Origin: Wenzhouxiangellaceae bacterium
Lineage (GTDB): Bacteria; Pseudomonadota; Gammaproteobacteria; Xanthomonadales; Wenzhouxiangellaceae
DNA: 64,000 nt
Assembly (NCBI GenBank): GCA_028289455.1
Contig: JANQPN010000011.1
Coordinates: forward strand, 1 to 64,000
Direction of reading: 5' to 3'
The notes under the pieces are model-generated. The model did no database searches. It was not told the DNA's origin and saw only the letters and a program-made list of their open reading frames with translations. This document shows positions 18,216 through 27,911 of this stretch, in pieces. How positions within the stretch are numbered: position 1 is the stretch's first letter; every line of letters begins with the position of its first letter. Position numbers and translations under genes: made by a program.

Positions 18216-19730
18216 CTAACGGCTTTGGAAATAACGCGAAGCTGCCAATACAATCAGCATGGCCCGCGCTGCCTGAATGGCATCCGGCCTGCTCAACTGC
18301 AGACCTGCAGGTTGTTCGCCAACGGCAAACAGAATCACCTGTTGCTGCTCGGCTTTCGGCAGTGTGTGTCTGAGAAAACCGGACTCCAATGCTTCCAGAA
18401 TGGCCTCAGGCGTGCCGGCATCATCGATCAGCGCAGCTACCCGGGCATCGCTCAGCCGGCCGATCAGCAGATTGGCGCTGTTCCAGCGGGTTATCATGGC
18501 ATTGGTGTTGGCCCAGAACCCGGACTGGTCCGGGAAACCATTGGGTGCAGGCCAGGTAAACGGCGCCTGACCCAATGTATTGGCCTGTGCCAGCAGAAAC
18601 CGGAAAATGCCTTCATCCGGCCCCAGACCCAGTACCCGCATCAGTGACGTGAAATAATCAACCGGTCGTTTAAGTTTGGCTTCCGCCTGATCCATAAATG
18701 CTGATGAAAACAGCAAAGTCCGCATGACTTCGGTGATGTCCCCATCAGTGCCCATGAAGGTCTGCGCCATCTCATCCACCAGTTGCTCCGGTGGGCTTTC
18801 CGATACAAACCGGACTGCAAGTTTTCGGCTGATAAATCTGGCAGTGGATGGATGGGTGGCCAGCATATCCAGGACCGTATTGCCATCCTGCTCACCGCCA
18901 CCGGCCGGTATAAGCGTATCCAATACCACTTTTTCGCCGAAATCATGGTTGAACCGCACAAACCGGAATTGATAATCATTGCGCGGATCAAACGTCCATC
19001 CGGTAAAACAGCGCGAAACCTCCAGCACATCCTGTTCGGTATACCCACCGTCCACACCCAGTGTGTGCAATTCCATCAATTCGCGGGCATAGTTTTCATT
19101 GGGCCCGGAGCGGGTGTTGTTGAAGTTGTCGAGGTAATACAGCATGGCATTGCTGCGTGCGTTGGCATGCAGCAAATCACGGAAGTTGCCCAATGCGTGC
19201 GGCCTGATGACTTCTCTGTCATCAATGGTTTTAAAGAACCGGATCGGACCGTCCTGGATATTGACGCTGAAATGATCAGTCCAGAATTCCACCATCCGCT
19301 CATACAGCTGCTGCCGGCTGAACGCCTGCCTGGCCAGGGTCGCTACCTGCAACTGGATGGCCGCCTCTGCCTGCCCCATCTCACCGGATTGCGCTGCATT
19401 GATCAGTTCAGTAGCGGTGGAGTTTAATGTTGGTAAATTTGCCGTGATTGCATTTTCAACATCACCGGCGTCAATCGACTGATAATTCAGCTGCTGCTGA
19501 ATATATCGCCGAAAGCCCAGGTATCTGGCCTGTGCCAGATCCTGACTGCTGACACCAAAACTGACCCTGTTCAATAAATGCACCAGCACATCATCCGGAA
19601 TGGGCGCCAGCTGGCTGTCCGGCAGTGAAGACTGATCACCCTCATTGGCCAGCAGCTGACTGCCGGCAGCAACAGCTGACATCATAAGCATGGATTGAGC
19701 AAGCAATTGCCGGCGTGATGTCGATGACAT
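18216..19730 (-). CDS. DUF1800 protein, Tat-exported
   Basis: A 504-residue protein with a twin-arginine-like signal (SRRQLLAQSMLMMSAVAA) and AGGAG before the ATG. DUF1800 blocks are clear: LLNRVSFGVSSQDLAQAR, MVEFWTDHFSVNI, NENYARELMELHTLGVDGGYTEQDV, CFTGWTFD and FISRKLAVRFVSE. It is the first gene of a two-gene operon with DUF1501. The upstream 230 bases should hold the promoter, but no strong one is recognisable. The function of the pair is unknown, and they are often numerous in environmental genomes. Confidence 0.9.
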   Translation of the reverse strand: MSSTSRRQLLAQSMLMMSAVAAGSQLLANEGDQSSLPDSQLAPIPDDVLVHLLNRVSFGVSSQDLAQARYLGFRRYIQQQLNYQSIDAGDVENAITANLPTLNSTATELINAAQSGEMGQAEAAIQLQVATLARQAFSRQQLYERMVEFWTDHFSVNIQDGPIRFFKTIDDREVIRPHALGNFRDLLHANARSNAMLYYLDNFNNTRSGPNENYARELMELHTLGVDGGYTEQDVLEVSRCFTGWTFDPRNDYQFRFVRFNHDFGEKVVLDTLIPAGGGEQDGNTVLDMLATHPSTARFISRKLAVRFVSESPPEQLVDEMAQTFMGTDGDITEVMRTLLFSSAFMDQAEAKLKRPVDYFTSLMRVLGLGPDEGIFRFLLAQANTLGQAPFTWPAPNGFPDQSGFWANTNAMITRWNSANLLIGRLSDARVAALIDDAGTPEAILEALESGFLRHTLPKAEQQQVILFAVGEQPAGLQLSRPDAIQAARAMLIVLAASRYFQSR

Positions 19731-19960
19731 GGCGTACTCCTGTATCGCCCAGTGGTTCCAGGCGGTTTTGCTGTGAACTTACCCTGACAACGCAGCAAGC
19801 GGCACAAGGTTGACAGCAATTAACAGGTATTCAGCTGTACGTCATCGGATTCATAACCATGGCAATAAATAGGCCAAAAATTATGTTTCCAAAAGTGTTG
19901 GGTATATATTGGATTGTTTAGGAAATCGGCCGGTTTCGACTAAGCATACCAACCGGCAGA

Positions 19961-20272
19961 TCAGTTATCCCGATGGGTGACATCCCGGCTTTCGCCTTCT
20001 ATCACATTGCCGTAATTCCTCCGGCTGACGGATTCACCTGTCTGTGACTGGCCACCGCGCAGGCGGCGGCGCAACCACCAGATTCGTGTGCCGATAAACA
20101 GAGCCACTACAGTGGCCACACCCAAAGCCAGAATCAACATGACCAGTCCCAGGAAAAAGCTGGCAATCAGCACCAGCACCCCTGCGCCTGTCGCCAGCCA
20201 GCGCTTCCAGCGACTGGGATGGCCTTGCAGGCGCTGGGTAATCAATACGATCTGTTCGGGTATTCGCGGCAT
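19961..20272 (-). CDS. Small membrane protein downstream of clpB
   Basis: A 103-residue protein with a basic N-terminus, one long hydrophobic hairpin or two helices (about residues 29-63, GVLVLIASFFLGLVMLILAL and following), then a basic WWLRRRLRGG and a hydrophilic tail. ATG 20272 is chosen because GAAGAGG stands 6-9 bases before it; a TTG at 20287 overlapping the clpB stop is the alternative. It is 11 bases after clpB, so it is probably co-transcribed with it. I do not recognise a named family. Confidence 0.7.
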   Translation of the reverse strand: MPRIPEQIVLITQRLQGHPSRWKRWLATGAGVLVLIASFFLGLVMLILALGVATVVALFIGTRIWWLRRRLRGGQSQTGESVSRRNYGNVIEGESRDVTHRDN

Positions 20273-20283
20273 CCTGATCCTCT

Positions 20284-22857
20284 TCAACTTAAACTGAATT
20301 CAAGTTTACCTGCTGCAGCATGCACCTGGATTGTGCCACCGGTCATGATTTCACCGGCCAGTATTTTTTCTGCCAGCGGGTTTTCCAGTTGCGTCTGAAT
20401 GGCCCGTTTCAATGGACGAGCTCCATATACCGGATCAAAACCGGCATTACCGAGCAAATCCAAAGCATCATCGGCAACCTGCAGGATAATATCACGCTCA
20501 GCCAGCCGCCTGGTCAATCCCTGAATCTGGATTCTGGCGATTTCCCTGATCTGTGCGCGGTCCAGCGGATGGAACACCACCATGTCGTCCACCCGATTGA
20601 TGAATTCTGGGCGGAAATGCCGGCTGACCACTTCCATCACAGCTTCTTTCATGACCGCATAGCCCTGCTCACGGTGTTCCTGTATCCGGTCAGAGCCCAG
20701 ATTGCTGGTCATCACCACCACCGCATTGCGAAAGTCCACGGTACGACCCTGGCCATCGGTCAAGCGGCCGTCGTCCAATACCTGCAATAGAATATTGAAA
20801 ACATCCGGGTGCGCTTTTTCCACTTCATCCAGCAGAATTACGCTGTATGGCCGGCGGCGAACTGCTTCAGTCAAATAACCGCCCTGCTCGTAGCCTACAT
20901 AACCCGGAGGGGCACCGATCAGCCTGGCGACCGAATGCTTCTCCATGAATTCGGACATATCCAGCCGAACCATGGCATCTTCGGTATCAAACAGAAACAC
21001 CGCCAGCGCCTTGCACAGCTCGGTCTTACCGACGCCGGTCGGCCCAAGGAACAGAAATGAACCGTTTGGCCGGTTGGGGTCTGACAGACCGGCCCGGCTA
21101 CGGCGGATGGCATCAGATACAGCTTTAATAGCCTCTTCCTGACCGACCACCCGCTGATGCAGGCCATCTTCCATACGCAGCAGCTTTTCCCGCTCTCCTT
21201 CCAGCATTTTGGAAACCGGAATTCCGGTCCAGCGGGAAACCACTTCAGCAATTTCCTCTTCGGTGACCTCATTCCGAAGCAACTGAAAATCGTGTTGTTC
21301 AGCGCCTTCGGCATCTTCCAGCTGCTTTTCCAGCTCCGGAATTTTTCCGTATGCCAGTTCCGACATCCGGCTTAAATCCTGGGCTCTGCGCGCGTTATCC
21401 AGTTCAGCCCGGGCCCGCTCCAGCGCTTCCTTCAAATGCGTGGTTCCCTGTACGGCGGCTTTCTCAGCAGTCCAGATTTCCTCCAGATCGGCAAACTCTT
21501 TTTCCAGCTCCGCCAGTTCTTCCTGCAGATTGCCCAGGCGCTTTTGTGATGCCTGGTCAGATTCTTTTTTCAGCACTTCCTGTTGCATCTTCAACTGAAT
21601 AATCCGCCGCTCAAGCCGATCCAGCGCTTCCGGCTTGGAATCAATTTCCATCCGAATTCGCGATGCAGCCTCGTCCATCAAATCGATCGCTTTGTCGGGC
21701 AGCTGCCGGTCACTGATATAACGGTGCGAAAGTGTGGCTGCAGCCACCAGCGCCGGATCCGTAATTTCCACGCCATGATGAACCTCATAACGTTCCTGCA
21801 GGCCACGCAATATTGCTATGGTGTCCTCGACACTGGGCTCGCCGATATAAACTTTCTGAAAACGGCGCTCCAGCGCGGCATCCTTCTCTATGTACTGCCG
21901 GTATTCATCCAGCGTGGTAGCGCCGATACAATGCAGCTCTCCGCGTGACAGTGCCGGTTTGAGCATATTTCCGGCATCCATGGCGCCATCGGCTTTACCC
22001 GCTCCCACCATGGTATGCAGTTCATCAATAAACAGAATAATCTGACCTTCCTGCTTGTTCAGCTCATTCAATACCGCTTTTAAACGCTCTTCGAACTCGC
22101 CGCGGAATTTGGCACCGGCGATCAATGCGCCCATGTCCAGTGACAGCACCCGCTTGTCACGCAGCCCTTCAGGCACCTCACCATTGACAATGCGTTGGGC
22201 CAGACCTTCAACAATAGCGGTTTTGCCCACGCCGGGCTCACCGATCAACACCGGGTTGTTTTTTGTCCGGCGCTGCAAAACCTGTACCGCACGGCGAATT
22301 TCCTCATCCCGGCCAATTACCGGATCAAGTTTAGCGCTTTCCGCACGGGCGGTCAGATCAATGGTGTATTTATCCAGCGCCTGACGCTGATCCTCGGCAT
22401 TCGGATCGGAAACGCTTTCCCCGCCACGGGCCTTATCGATAGCCTGTTCCACAGCCTGACGGTTGACGCCATTTTGCTGCAGCACTTTGGCCAGGTCACC
22501 TTTTGCCTCCAGAATGGCCAGCAGGAATATCTCGCTGGCAATGTACTGATCACCGCGTTTCTGGGCGATTTTGTCAGTAATGTTGAGCAATTTAGCTGTT
22601 GCATTGGAGATATTGATTTCACCGCCGCTCCCGCGGACCTGCGGCAATCCCTCCAACTGCTGCCCCAGAGCCGAACGCAGCCCGGCAATGTTAACGCCTG
22701 CCGTCTGCAGCAACGGGCGGATTCCACTGCCCTCCTGATCCAGCATGGCCGCCAGCACATGCACCGGTTCGATCATGGCATGATCGCGTCCCAGTGCCAG
22801 TGACTGCGCATCGGCAAGCGCCAGCTGAAATTTGCTGGTTAGTTTGTCCATTCGCAT
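20284..22857 (-). CDS. clpB: ATP-dependent disaggregase ClpB
   Basis: A cytoplasmic Hsp100 that, with DnaK, recovers proteins from aggregates. 857 residues, the normal length. In order: Clp N domain ([18 protein letters not shown]), AAA1 with Walker [14 protein letters not shown], the coiled-coil middle domain (about residues 405-530), AAA2 with Walker [15 protein letters not shown] and pore motif GYVGYEQGG, and the C-terminal D2-small domain. GAGGT is the Shine-Dalgarno. A sigma-32-like promoter lies 50-80 bases upstream. Confidence 0.98.
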   Translation of the reverse strand: MRMDKLTSKFQLALADAQSLALGRDHAMIEPVHVLAAMLDQEGSGIRPLLQTAGVNIAGLRSALGQQLEGLPQVRGSGGEINISNATAKLLNITDKIAQKRGDQYIASEIFLLAILEAKGDLAKVLQQNGVNRQAVEQAIDKARGGESVSDPNAEDQRQALDKYTIDLTARAESAKLDPVIGRDEEIRRAVQVLQRRTKNNPVLIGEPGVGKTAIVEGLAQRIVNGEVPEGLRDKRVLSLDMGALIAGAKFRGEFEERLKAVLNELNKQEGQIILFIDELHTMVGAGKADGAMDAGNMLKPALSRGELHCIGATTLDEYRQYIEKDAALERRFQKVYIGEPSVEDTIAILRGLQERYEVHHGVEITDPALVAAATLSHRYISDRQLPDKAIDLMDEAASRIRMEIDSKPEALDRLERRIIQLKMQQEVLKKESDQASQKRLGNLQEELAELEKEFADLEEIWTAEKAAVQGTTHLKEALERARAELDNARRAQDLSRMSELAYGKIPELEKQLEDAEGAEQHDFQLLRNEVTEEEIAEVVSRWTGIPVSKMLEGEREKLLRMEDGLHQRVVGQEEAIKAVSDAIRRSRAGLSDPNRPNGSFLFLGPTGVGKTELCKALAVFLFDTEDAMVRLDMSEFMEKHSVARLIGAPPGYVGYEQGGYLTEAVRRRPYSVILLDEVEKAHPDVFNILLQVLDDGRLTDGQGRTVDFRNAVVVMTSNLGSDRIQEHREQGYAVMKEAVMEVVSRHFRPEFINRVDDMVVFHPLDRAQIREIARIQIQGLTRRLAERDIILQVADDALDLLGNAGFDPVYGARPLKRAIQTQLENPLAEKILAGEIMTGGTIQVHAAAGKLEFSLS

Positions 22858-22907
22858 GGTTGTACCTCACTAAACTTGTATGCCACTGTGAGTGGCTGAT
22901 GAGGTAT

Positions 22908-22936
22908 ATCTCGGGGCTTTAGCCTGTTCCATCAAG
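22908..22936 (-). promoter_or_regulatory. Sigma-32 (heat-shock) type promoter of clpB
   Basis: On the minus strand a CTTGATG box (22930-22936) is followed after 13 bases by CCCCGAGAT (22908-22916). This matches the sigma-32 pattern CTTGAAA-N11-16-CCCCATNT at most informative positions. The expected start of transcription is near 22900, giving a leader of about 43 bases before the clpB ATG. Confidence 0.7.
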
Positions 22937-23072
22937 GATACAGGCTGAGCATTGTTTCGCAGGCAACTCGCTCAGTCGATAGCGGGCTTTGCGATAAGCA
23001 TCTCTTCTGAATTCAACTGCAATAACTGAATGATTCGCTATTGTTACGCAATGGCAGATACCATTTGCACAA

Positions 23073-23738
23073 TCAGATCATACCCAGCTCAAATGCTTTC
23101 AGAACCGCTCTGGTTCTGTCTCTAACACCCATTTTTGAAAGAATATTGGATACGTGATTTTTTACCGTGCCTTCAGCCACATCCAGAGAGTTGGCAATCT
23201 CTTTATTGGAGAAACCGCTGGCCATCAGTCGCAGAATTTCGGTTTCCCGGGTCGTCAGTGGATCGGGCTGTTCCAGACTGGAAAACCCGGTTTCCATGCC
23301 TTTCAGACCCTGTAGCAGGCGCTCGGTTACCGCCGGTTTGACGATTGAACCGCCACTGGCCACCGTCTGAATACCATCCACCAGTTCTTCCAGTGATACG
23401 TCCTTCAACAGGTATCCTTTGGCGCCGGCCTTCAGGCCACCCAGCACCAGCTCGTCATCATCAAACGTGGTCAGAATAATCGTGGGTGGAAAGAATTCTG
23501 CTTCAGCCAGCTTGCGCAGCACATCCAAACCCGACATGCCGGGCATACGCATATCCAGCAAAACCACATCGGGCCTGACTTCCGCCATGATGGCCAATGC
23601 TTCGTGGCCGTCACCCGCTTCTGCAACCACCTCGATGTCCTCTGCCAGCTCCAGCAGGCTGCGCACACCCTGACGCACCAGGTTCTGGTCGTCTACCAGC
23701 ATGACCTGGATGGCTGTTTTAGTGGTGTCCTGACTCAT
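23073..23738 (-). CDS. NarL/FixJ-type response regulator
   Basis: A 221-residue transcription regulator. It has a receiver domain with the acidic pocket VDDQ (residues 15-18), phospho-acceptor D62 in LLDMRMPG, conserved Thr in ILTTFDDD and Lys in YLLKD. The LuxR-type HTH lies at about residues 155-220 (LTTRETEILRLMASGFSNKEIA, GTVKNHVSNILSKMGV). It is encoded 14 bases after the histidine kinase, which should be its partner. Targets are unknown; the divergent HExxH gene is one candidate. Confidence 0.94.
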   Translation of the reverse strand: MSQDTTKTAIQVMLVDDQNLVRQGVRSLLELAEDIEVVAEAGDGHEALAIMAEVRPDVVLLDMRMPGMSGLDVLRKLAEAEFFPPTIILTTFDDDELVLGGLKAGAKGYLLKDVSLEELVDGIQTVASGGSIVKPAVTERLLQGLKGMETGFSSLEQPDPLTTRETEILRLMASGFSNKEIANSLDVAEGTVKNHVSNILSKMGVRDRTRAVLKAFELGMI

Positions 23739-23752
23739 TCATTAGCTCCCTG

Positions 23753-24898
23753 TTATTCCGTCGGCAAATGTGCGTGCAACATAAAGCCACGCCCTGTTGC
23801 GGTATCCAAATCCAAGCCACCGCCCAGCTGTCTCAAGCGTTCCCGCATTCCGCTTAAACCGTTGCCGATACGTGGCTGGGCCATGCCCTGACCGTCATCT
23901 TTAGCGGTCAAATGCAGCTCGCCACCCTGAATTTCCAGACTCAGCCATAAATTCTTGGCCTGTGCATGCCGGACGGCATTGGTAATAACCTCCTGCGCGC
24001 AGCGCAATAGCACCTGAGCCCTTTGCGGGTCGGTGACACTGAATCCGGGCGGTATTTCCAAGTGTATCTTAGGTTGCGGAACCCCTTCTACCAGCTTCTG
24101 CAGTGCACTGGCCAGATTAACCGCATCGTTGCTGCGCATTTCACTGACAACTTCGCGCACATCCGAGAGCAGCAGCCGGGCAACAGAACGCGCCTGGTGG
24201 ACGTGTTCCAATGCCTTGCCATCGATTAAATGGCTGGCGACTTCCAGGTTCAGGGTTAAAGCCGTGAGATGGTGACCAACCAGATCATGCAGTTCCCGGG
24301 CAATACGGACACGTTCAGCAATTCGGGTATTTTCGGTAAGCAGGCTTTGGGTGGCGCGCAGCTCTGAATTAACCCGGCGCAGTTCGTCTCGTGCCTGCGA
24401 CAACTGCTGAGTTGCCATCGAAGCGATATAGGCAAAAAAGCCCAGCCCCATGAAAGTTGAACCCAGCACTATTGCACCCAGTGCTGTGATTTCAGGGTTG
24501 CGCAGCACCAGCAAAGTAACCAGCGCATTTTGTACCGCCATCCAGGAGATACCCAGGCGCGGCTGGGTAACCCAGGGCAGTAGGCTGGCTACAACCATCA
24601 ACAGGATACCGCCGACCCCACCCATGGTGAACCATGTGCATGCCAGCGCAGCAACTGTCATCAGACCCAGGTAAGCCCACCACGGGTAGCGTGGTGCAAT
24701 CGGCCAATGCCAGGTCATCTGCAGATATAAAGCTCCAAACAAAAGCTCAGCAGCCCACCATCCCAGATAACTGGACCTGGGCATGGGCTCATCAACCAGA
24801 CCCGGCAGCAGCAGCAAAGCCAGTACCGATGTCAACCACACCACCAGCCCTGAGTACTTCAACAGATCGGAAGCAAAATATACGTGTAACTTGTTCAC
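23753..24898 (-). CDS. Membrane sensor histidine kinase (HisKA_3, DesK/NarX-like output)
   Basis: A 381-residue kinase. About five to six membrane helices fill residues 15-165, with very short loops, so the signal is probably sensed in or near the membrane. A short coiled coil (QLSQARDELRRVNSELRAT) leads to the H-box RIARELHDLVGHHLTAL, whose His is the phosphorylation site, and a HATPase domain with N-box ITNAVRHAQAKNL and G-box DDGQGM. The start is GTG 24898. It is divergent from the HExxH gene, with only 58 bases between the two starts. Confidence 0.92.
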   Translation of the reverse strand: MNKLHVYFASDLLKYSGLVVWLTSVLALLLLPGLVDEPMPRSSYLGWWAAELLFGALYLQMTWHWPIAPRYPWWAYLGLMTVAALACTWFTMGGVGGILLMVVASLLPWVTQPRLGISWMAVQNALVTLLVLRNPEITALGAIVLGSTFMGLGFFAYIASMATQQLSQARDELRRVNSELRATQSLLTENTRIAERVRIARELHDLVGHHLTALTLNLEVASHLIDGKALEHVHQARSVARLLLSDVREVVSEMRSNDAVNLASALQKLVEGVPQPKIHLEIPPGFSVTDPQRAQVLLRCAQEVITNAVRHAQAKNLWLSLEIQGGELHLTAKDDGQGMAQPRIGNGLSGMRERLRQLGGGLDLDTATGRGFMLHAHLPTE

Positions 24899-24956
24899 AA
24901 GCCTCTTTTACGACAAACTTTCACCCGTCATTTTACCGTTATCTGCAAATCGCCGT

Positions 24957-25472
24957 ATGTCCCTGAAGTCACAAGCCAAAAATCAGTCGGAAATGCCCTG
25001 CTGGACGGCATTTGCAGCGCCTCTGCAACAGTTATTGCAGAACTATGGTTTACAGATTATCAAAGTTGATTGCCGCACAGAGATTCCAGGCAGTTTCTGG
25101 GGAGATAACGAAGCTGGCCTGCAGCACAATCGGCTATACCTGCGTGATGACACGCCATTACATTCAGCATTGCACGAAGCCGGTCATTACATCTGCATGG
25201 CGCCGGAGCGGCGGGCAGTCCTGGATACCAATGCAGGCGGTGATTACGCCGAAGAAAATGCAGTGTGCTTCCTGCAGGCTATTATGGCCGATGCCATTCC
25301 GGGCTATGGCCGTTACCAGCTGTTTACGGATATGGATGAATGGGGCTACAGCTTTCGTCTGGGTTCTGCCCGGGCATGGTTTGAACAGGATGCAGCTGAT
25401 GCCTGCGAATGGCTGATAGACAATAAGGTTATCAGTTCTCAGCAGCAGTTAACCGGCAGATTACGCCAGTAG
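24957..25472 (+). CDS. HExxH zinc-peptidase-like protein, uncharacterised
   Basis: A 171-residue soluble protein without a signal peptide. It has a canonical metallopeptidase motif HEAGH at residues 73-77 and, about 22 residues later, AEENAVCFLQAIM (Glu99/Glu100), which is placed like the third zinc ligand of gluzincin or ImmA/IrrE-type proteases. I do not recognise the family by name. The start is ATG 24957; the frame upstream overlaps the kinase start and is unlikely to be coding. It is divergent from a two-component system, and its last 12 bases overlap the pgpA 3' end. Proteolytic activity is inferred from the motif only. Confidence 0.75.
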   Translation: MSLKSQAKNQSEMPCWTAFAAPLQQLLQNYGLQIIKVDCRTEIPGSFWGDNEAGLQHNRLYLRDDTPLHSALHEAGHYICMAPERRAVLDTNAGGDYAEENAVCFLQAIMADAIPGYGRYQLFTDMDEWGYSFRLGSARAWFEQDAADACEWLIDNKVISSQQQLTGRLRQ

Positions 25473-25979
25473 CAACGACGGCCACTGCCACTGCAGCAGC
25501 AATAAAAGAATCACTGCATAGGCAGCTGCCAGCAGGTCATCAAGCATCACCCCCCAACCTCCATGGATATGCTTATCAGCCGCAGTTACCGGCCATGGCT
25601 TGAGGATATCGAACAATCGAAACAGCAACAGTGCAGCCAGCCATCCAGGCCAGCTGACCGGCACTGCCAGTAACACCAGCCATTGGCCGACAAACTCATC
25701 CCAGACCAGACTTGGGTGATCATCTTTGCCCAGCTTTTTCCCCGCCCTGTCACATGACCAGATACCAATCAGCAATGCTGCAACCATCACAATTGCTGTG
25801 ACCCACAGGTTATGCGGTAAATACTGCACATACAGATAGGCCGGCAGCAGGGCGGCTATACTGCCGAATGTACCCGGTGCCACCGGACTTAAACCACTGC
25901 CGAAACCAGTGGCAATTAACCCGGATAATGAACTTCCGGCAACCTCTGCAGGTGTTGAATAGTTTGTTTCAGTACTCAT
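25461..25979 (-). CDS. pgpA: Phosphatidylglycerophosphatase A
   Basis: An inner-membrane enzyme that dephosphorylates phosphatidylglycerol phosphate to phosphatidylglycerol. 172 residues, with the PgpA motifs GFGSGLSPVAPGTFGS, WDEFVGQW, FRLFDILKPWP and GGWGVMLDDLLAA, and three to four membrane segments. Its ATG overlaps the thiL stop by one base. It is the last gene of the ribosome-to-vitamin operon, as in many gammaproteobacteria. Confidence 0.95.
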   Translation of the reverse strand: MSTETNYSTPAEVAGSSLSGLIATGFGSGLSPVAPGTFGSIAALLPAYLYVQYLPHNLWVTAIVMVAALLIGIWSCDRAGKKLGKDDHPSLVWDEFVGQWLVLLAVPVSWPGWLAALLLFRLFDILKPWPVTAADKHIHGGWGVMLDDLLAAAYAVILLLLLQWQWPSLLLA

Positions 25980-26935
25980 CAGAAGTGTGTCCAGCCAGTT
26001 GCTTCCGGCGTTATCAGCTCACCCTGTGAACCATAGCAGTTGATTTCCCGCTGTGCGGTTACCTCCCCTATCACAGACAATTCAACACCAGCTGCGTTAC
26101 TGATTTCGGTCAATCTTTGCATATACCGTGGTGCAAGCGTAAAACACAACTGATAGTCATCACCACCGGTCAATGGCCATGACCAGTCAAAATCAGCTAG
26201 TGTTTTTAATGTTTTGCTGACCGGCAACTGATGAACAAACAAGTTGCCGCCACAACGGGAAGCTGTCAACAAATGCCCAATATCTGCCAGCAGCCCATCG
26301 GAAATATCAATCATACTGCTGGCGACTTCACGCAGTGCCAGCCCCAGACTAACCTGTGGCTGCGGTCTCAACAGCTGCCGCTGTAGAACTTCGGGTACCG
26401 GTTGCTCTGTTCGCATTAACTGCAACGCACCGGCAGCATCACCCAGCGTCCCGCTGACGATAATCTTATCGCCCGGCTGTGCACCGCTGCGCTGCACAGC
26501 TGTCCCACGCGGAACCAGTCCCATCGCGGTTACCGAAACCGACAACGGACCACTGGTCAAATCACCTCCGGTCAACGCTACCTGATGCTGACTCGCCAGC
26601 TGAGCAAAGCCATCTGCAAATGCATCAATCCACGCCTGCAGATCCACACCGGAGACCGGCAGGCTGATGCTTAAGCTGACCCAGCGGGGCAGTGCCGCCA
26701 TAGCCGCCAGGTCACTCAGGTTAACCGCCAGGGATTTATATCCAACCGAAGCCGGATCAGCATCAGGAAAAAAGTGCACGCCGGCATTCAGGGTGTCGGT
26801 GGTTACCACCAGCTGCTGCCCTTCAGGCACAGTGACAACGGCGGCATCATCACCGGGACCAAGATCAGGGCCGGAATTTCCCCAGGTTGGAATCTGCTGG
26901 CAAAGCCGTTTTATCAGAGCAAACTCGCCAGCCAT
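25979..26935 (-). CDS. thiL: Thiamine-monophosphate kinase
   Basis: Phosphorylates thiamine phosphate to the active cofactor thiamine diphosphate. 318 residues of normal length, with EFALIKRL at the N-terminus, the metal/ATP motif LGPGDDAAVV, the central VALTGGDLTSGPLSVSVTAMG, ISDGLLADIGHLL and the late TGGDDYQLCFTL. It lies between nusB (23-base gap) and pgpA (1-base overlap), the classical order. Confidence 0.95.
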   Translation of the reverse strand: MAGEFALIKRLCQQIPTWGNSGPDLGPGDDAAVVTVPEGQQLVVTTDTLNAGVHFFPDADPASVGYKSLAVNLSDLAAMAALPRWVSLSISLPVSGVDLQAWIDAFADGFAQLASQHQVALTGGDLTSGPLSVSVTAMGLVPRGTAVQRSGAQPGDKIIVSGTLGDAAGALQLMRTEQPVPEVLQRQLLRPQPQVSLGLALREVASSMIDISDGLLADIGHLLTASRCGGNLFVHQLPVSKTLKTLADFDWSWPLTGGDDYQLCFTLAPRYMQRLTEISNAAGVELSVIGEVTAQREINCYGSQGELITPEATGWTHF

Positions 26936-26958
26936 AGCTATGCAGAAAACTTCAACTG

Positions 26959-27414
26959 CTACTCGGTTTGTTCTGCAGCCAGTTGCTCAAACTTTCTGAC
27001 CTGATGCGCGAACGGATCCAGAACGGCATTAACAAAAGTATGCGCCTGATCAGCACCAAACCGCTTGGCCAGATCGATTGCTTCATTTAATACCACTTTG
27101 AATGGAATTTCCTGGTGCTGGGTCAATTCCACCCAGCCAATCTGCAGCACGCTCTTCTCCATCGGGTCGAGCTGTTCCCAGGCAATATTCATGAATGGTT
27201 TTAACTGCTCGGCTATTTCCGCTTCATGCTGTGATGATTGCAGCACCAGCCGGCAAAAATGCGCCTCATCAACATTGCTGAAATCCTGGGTATCCAGAAA
27301 CTGCTCGATCACCTGCTGAGCCGAACATGGATTTATCTGCAACTGATACAACGCCTGTGCAGCACGCTGACGCGCTACGAACTGAGGCCGATGAATACTG
27401 GGGGTGCGGGCCAA
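26959..27414 (-). CDS. nusB: Transcription antitermination factor NusB (TTG start)
   Basis: NusB binds boxA with NusE (S10) in rRNA antitermination. 151 residues, with ARQRAAQALYQLQI, LDPMEKSVLQIGWVEL, PFKVVLNEAIDLAKRFGAD and FVNAVLDPFA, all matching the family. No ATG or GTG precedes the conserved region. TTG 27414 is supported by a GGGAG Shine-Dalgarno about 9 bases upstream, which lies within the end of ribH, so translation is probably coupled to ribH. Confidence 0.94.
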   Translation of the reverse strand: MARTPSIHRPQFVARQRAAQALYQLQINPCSAQQVIEQFLDTQDFSNVDEAHFCRLVLQSSQHEAEIAEQLKPFMNIAWEQLDPMEKSVLQIGWVELTQHQEIPFKVVLNEAIDLAKRFGADQAHTFVNAVLDPFAHQVRKFEQLAAEQTE

Positions 27415-27420
27415 AGCGGA

Positions 27421-27900
27421 CTACTCCCGTCCAGCCTGTTGAATGCTGTGCCGCAAAGCCGCCATTTCCAATGCAGCCATGCCGACCTCATAGCCTTTGT
27501 TGCCACGTTCCGGGTCCGCACGTTCAAACGCCTGATCAGCATTGTCGGTAGTCAGGACACCAAAAATGACAGGTATATCAGTGCGTAGCGATGCTTCCGT
27601 TAAACCATGAGCGCATGCTGAACTGATATATTCAAAATGAGGTGTGCCGCCGCGAATAACAGCACCTACTGCAATCACTGCCTGATAGACGCCCTGCTGA
27701 GCAACCTGCTGGCAGGCCAGTGGTAATTCAAAAGCGCCCGGTATGCGGAAGCAATCAATGTCGCCTGCTTCGACTCCATGTGTCAGCAGCGCCGATTTGA
27801 TGCCGTTGATCAGCTGGCTGACCACCGGTTCATTGAATTTGGCGGCCACCAAAGCATAACGGCCAGCTGCCTGGCTTAAGTCGGGGTTATAGGTTTGCAT
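27421..27900 (-). CDS. ribH: 6,7-dimethyl-8-ribityllumazine synthase
   Basis: Joins the four-carbon product of RibB with the pyrimidine product of RibD to give lumazine, the substrate of riboflavin synthase. 159 residues, with FNEPVVSQLINGIKSAL, the IPGAFELPLACQ block, AVIAVGAVIRGGTPHFEYIS and VPVIFGVLTT-type IPVIFGVLTTDNADQAFERAD. It sits between ribBX (11-base gap) and nusB (6-base gap). Confidence 0.96.
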   Translation of the reverse strand: MQTYNPDLSQAAGRYALVAAKFNEPVVSQLINGIKSALLTHGVEAGDIDCFRIPGAFELPLACQQVAQQGVYQAVIAVGAVIRGGTPHFEYISSACAHGLTEASLRTDIPVIFGVLTTDNADQAFERADPERGNKGYEVGMAALEMAALRHSIQQAGRE

Positions 27901-27911
27901 AAACGGACCTG

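Noticed and set aside
18783..19427. A 214-residue plus-strand frame opposite DUF1800
   Set aside because: It is a shadow of a clear, conserved minus-strand gene and has no recognisable features.
22195..22803. A 202-residue plus-strand frame opposite clpB
   Set aside because: The strongly conserved ClpB frame explains the sequence; the other frame has no motifs.
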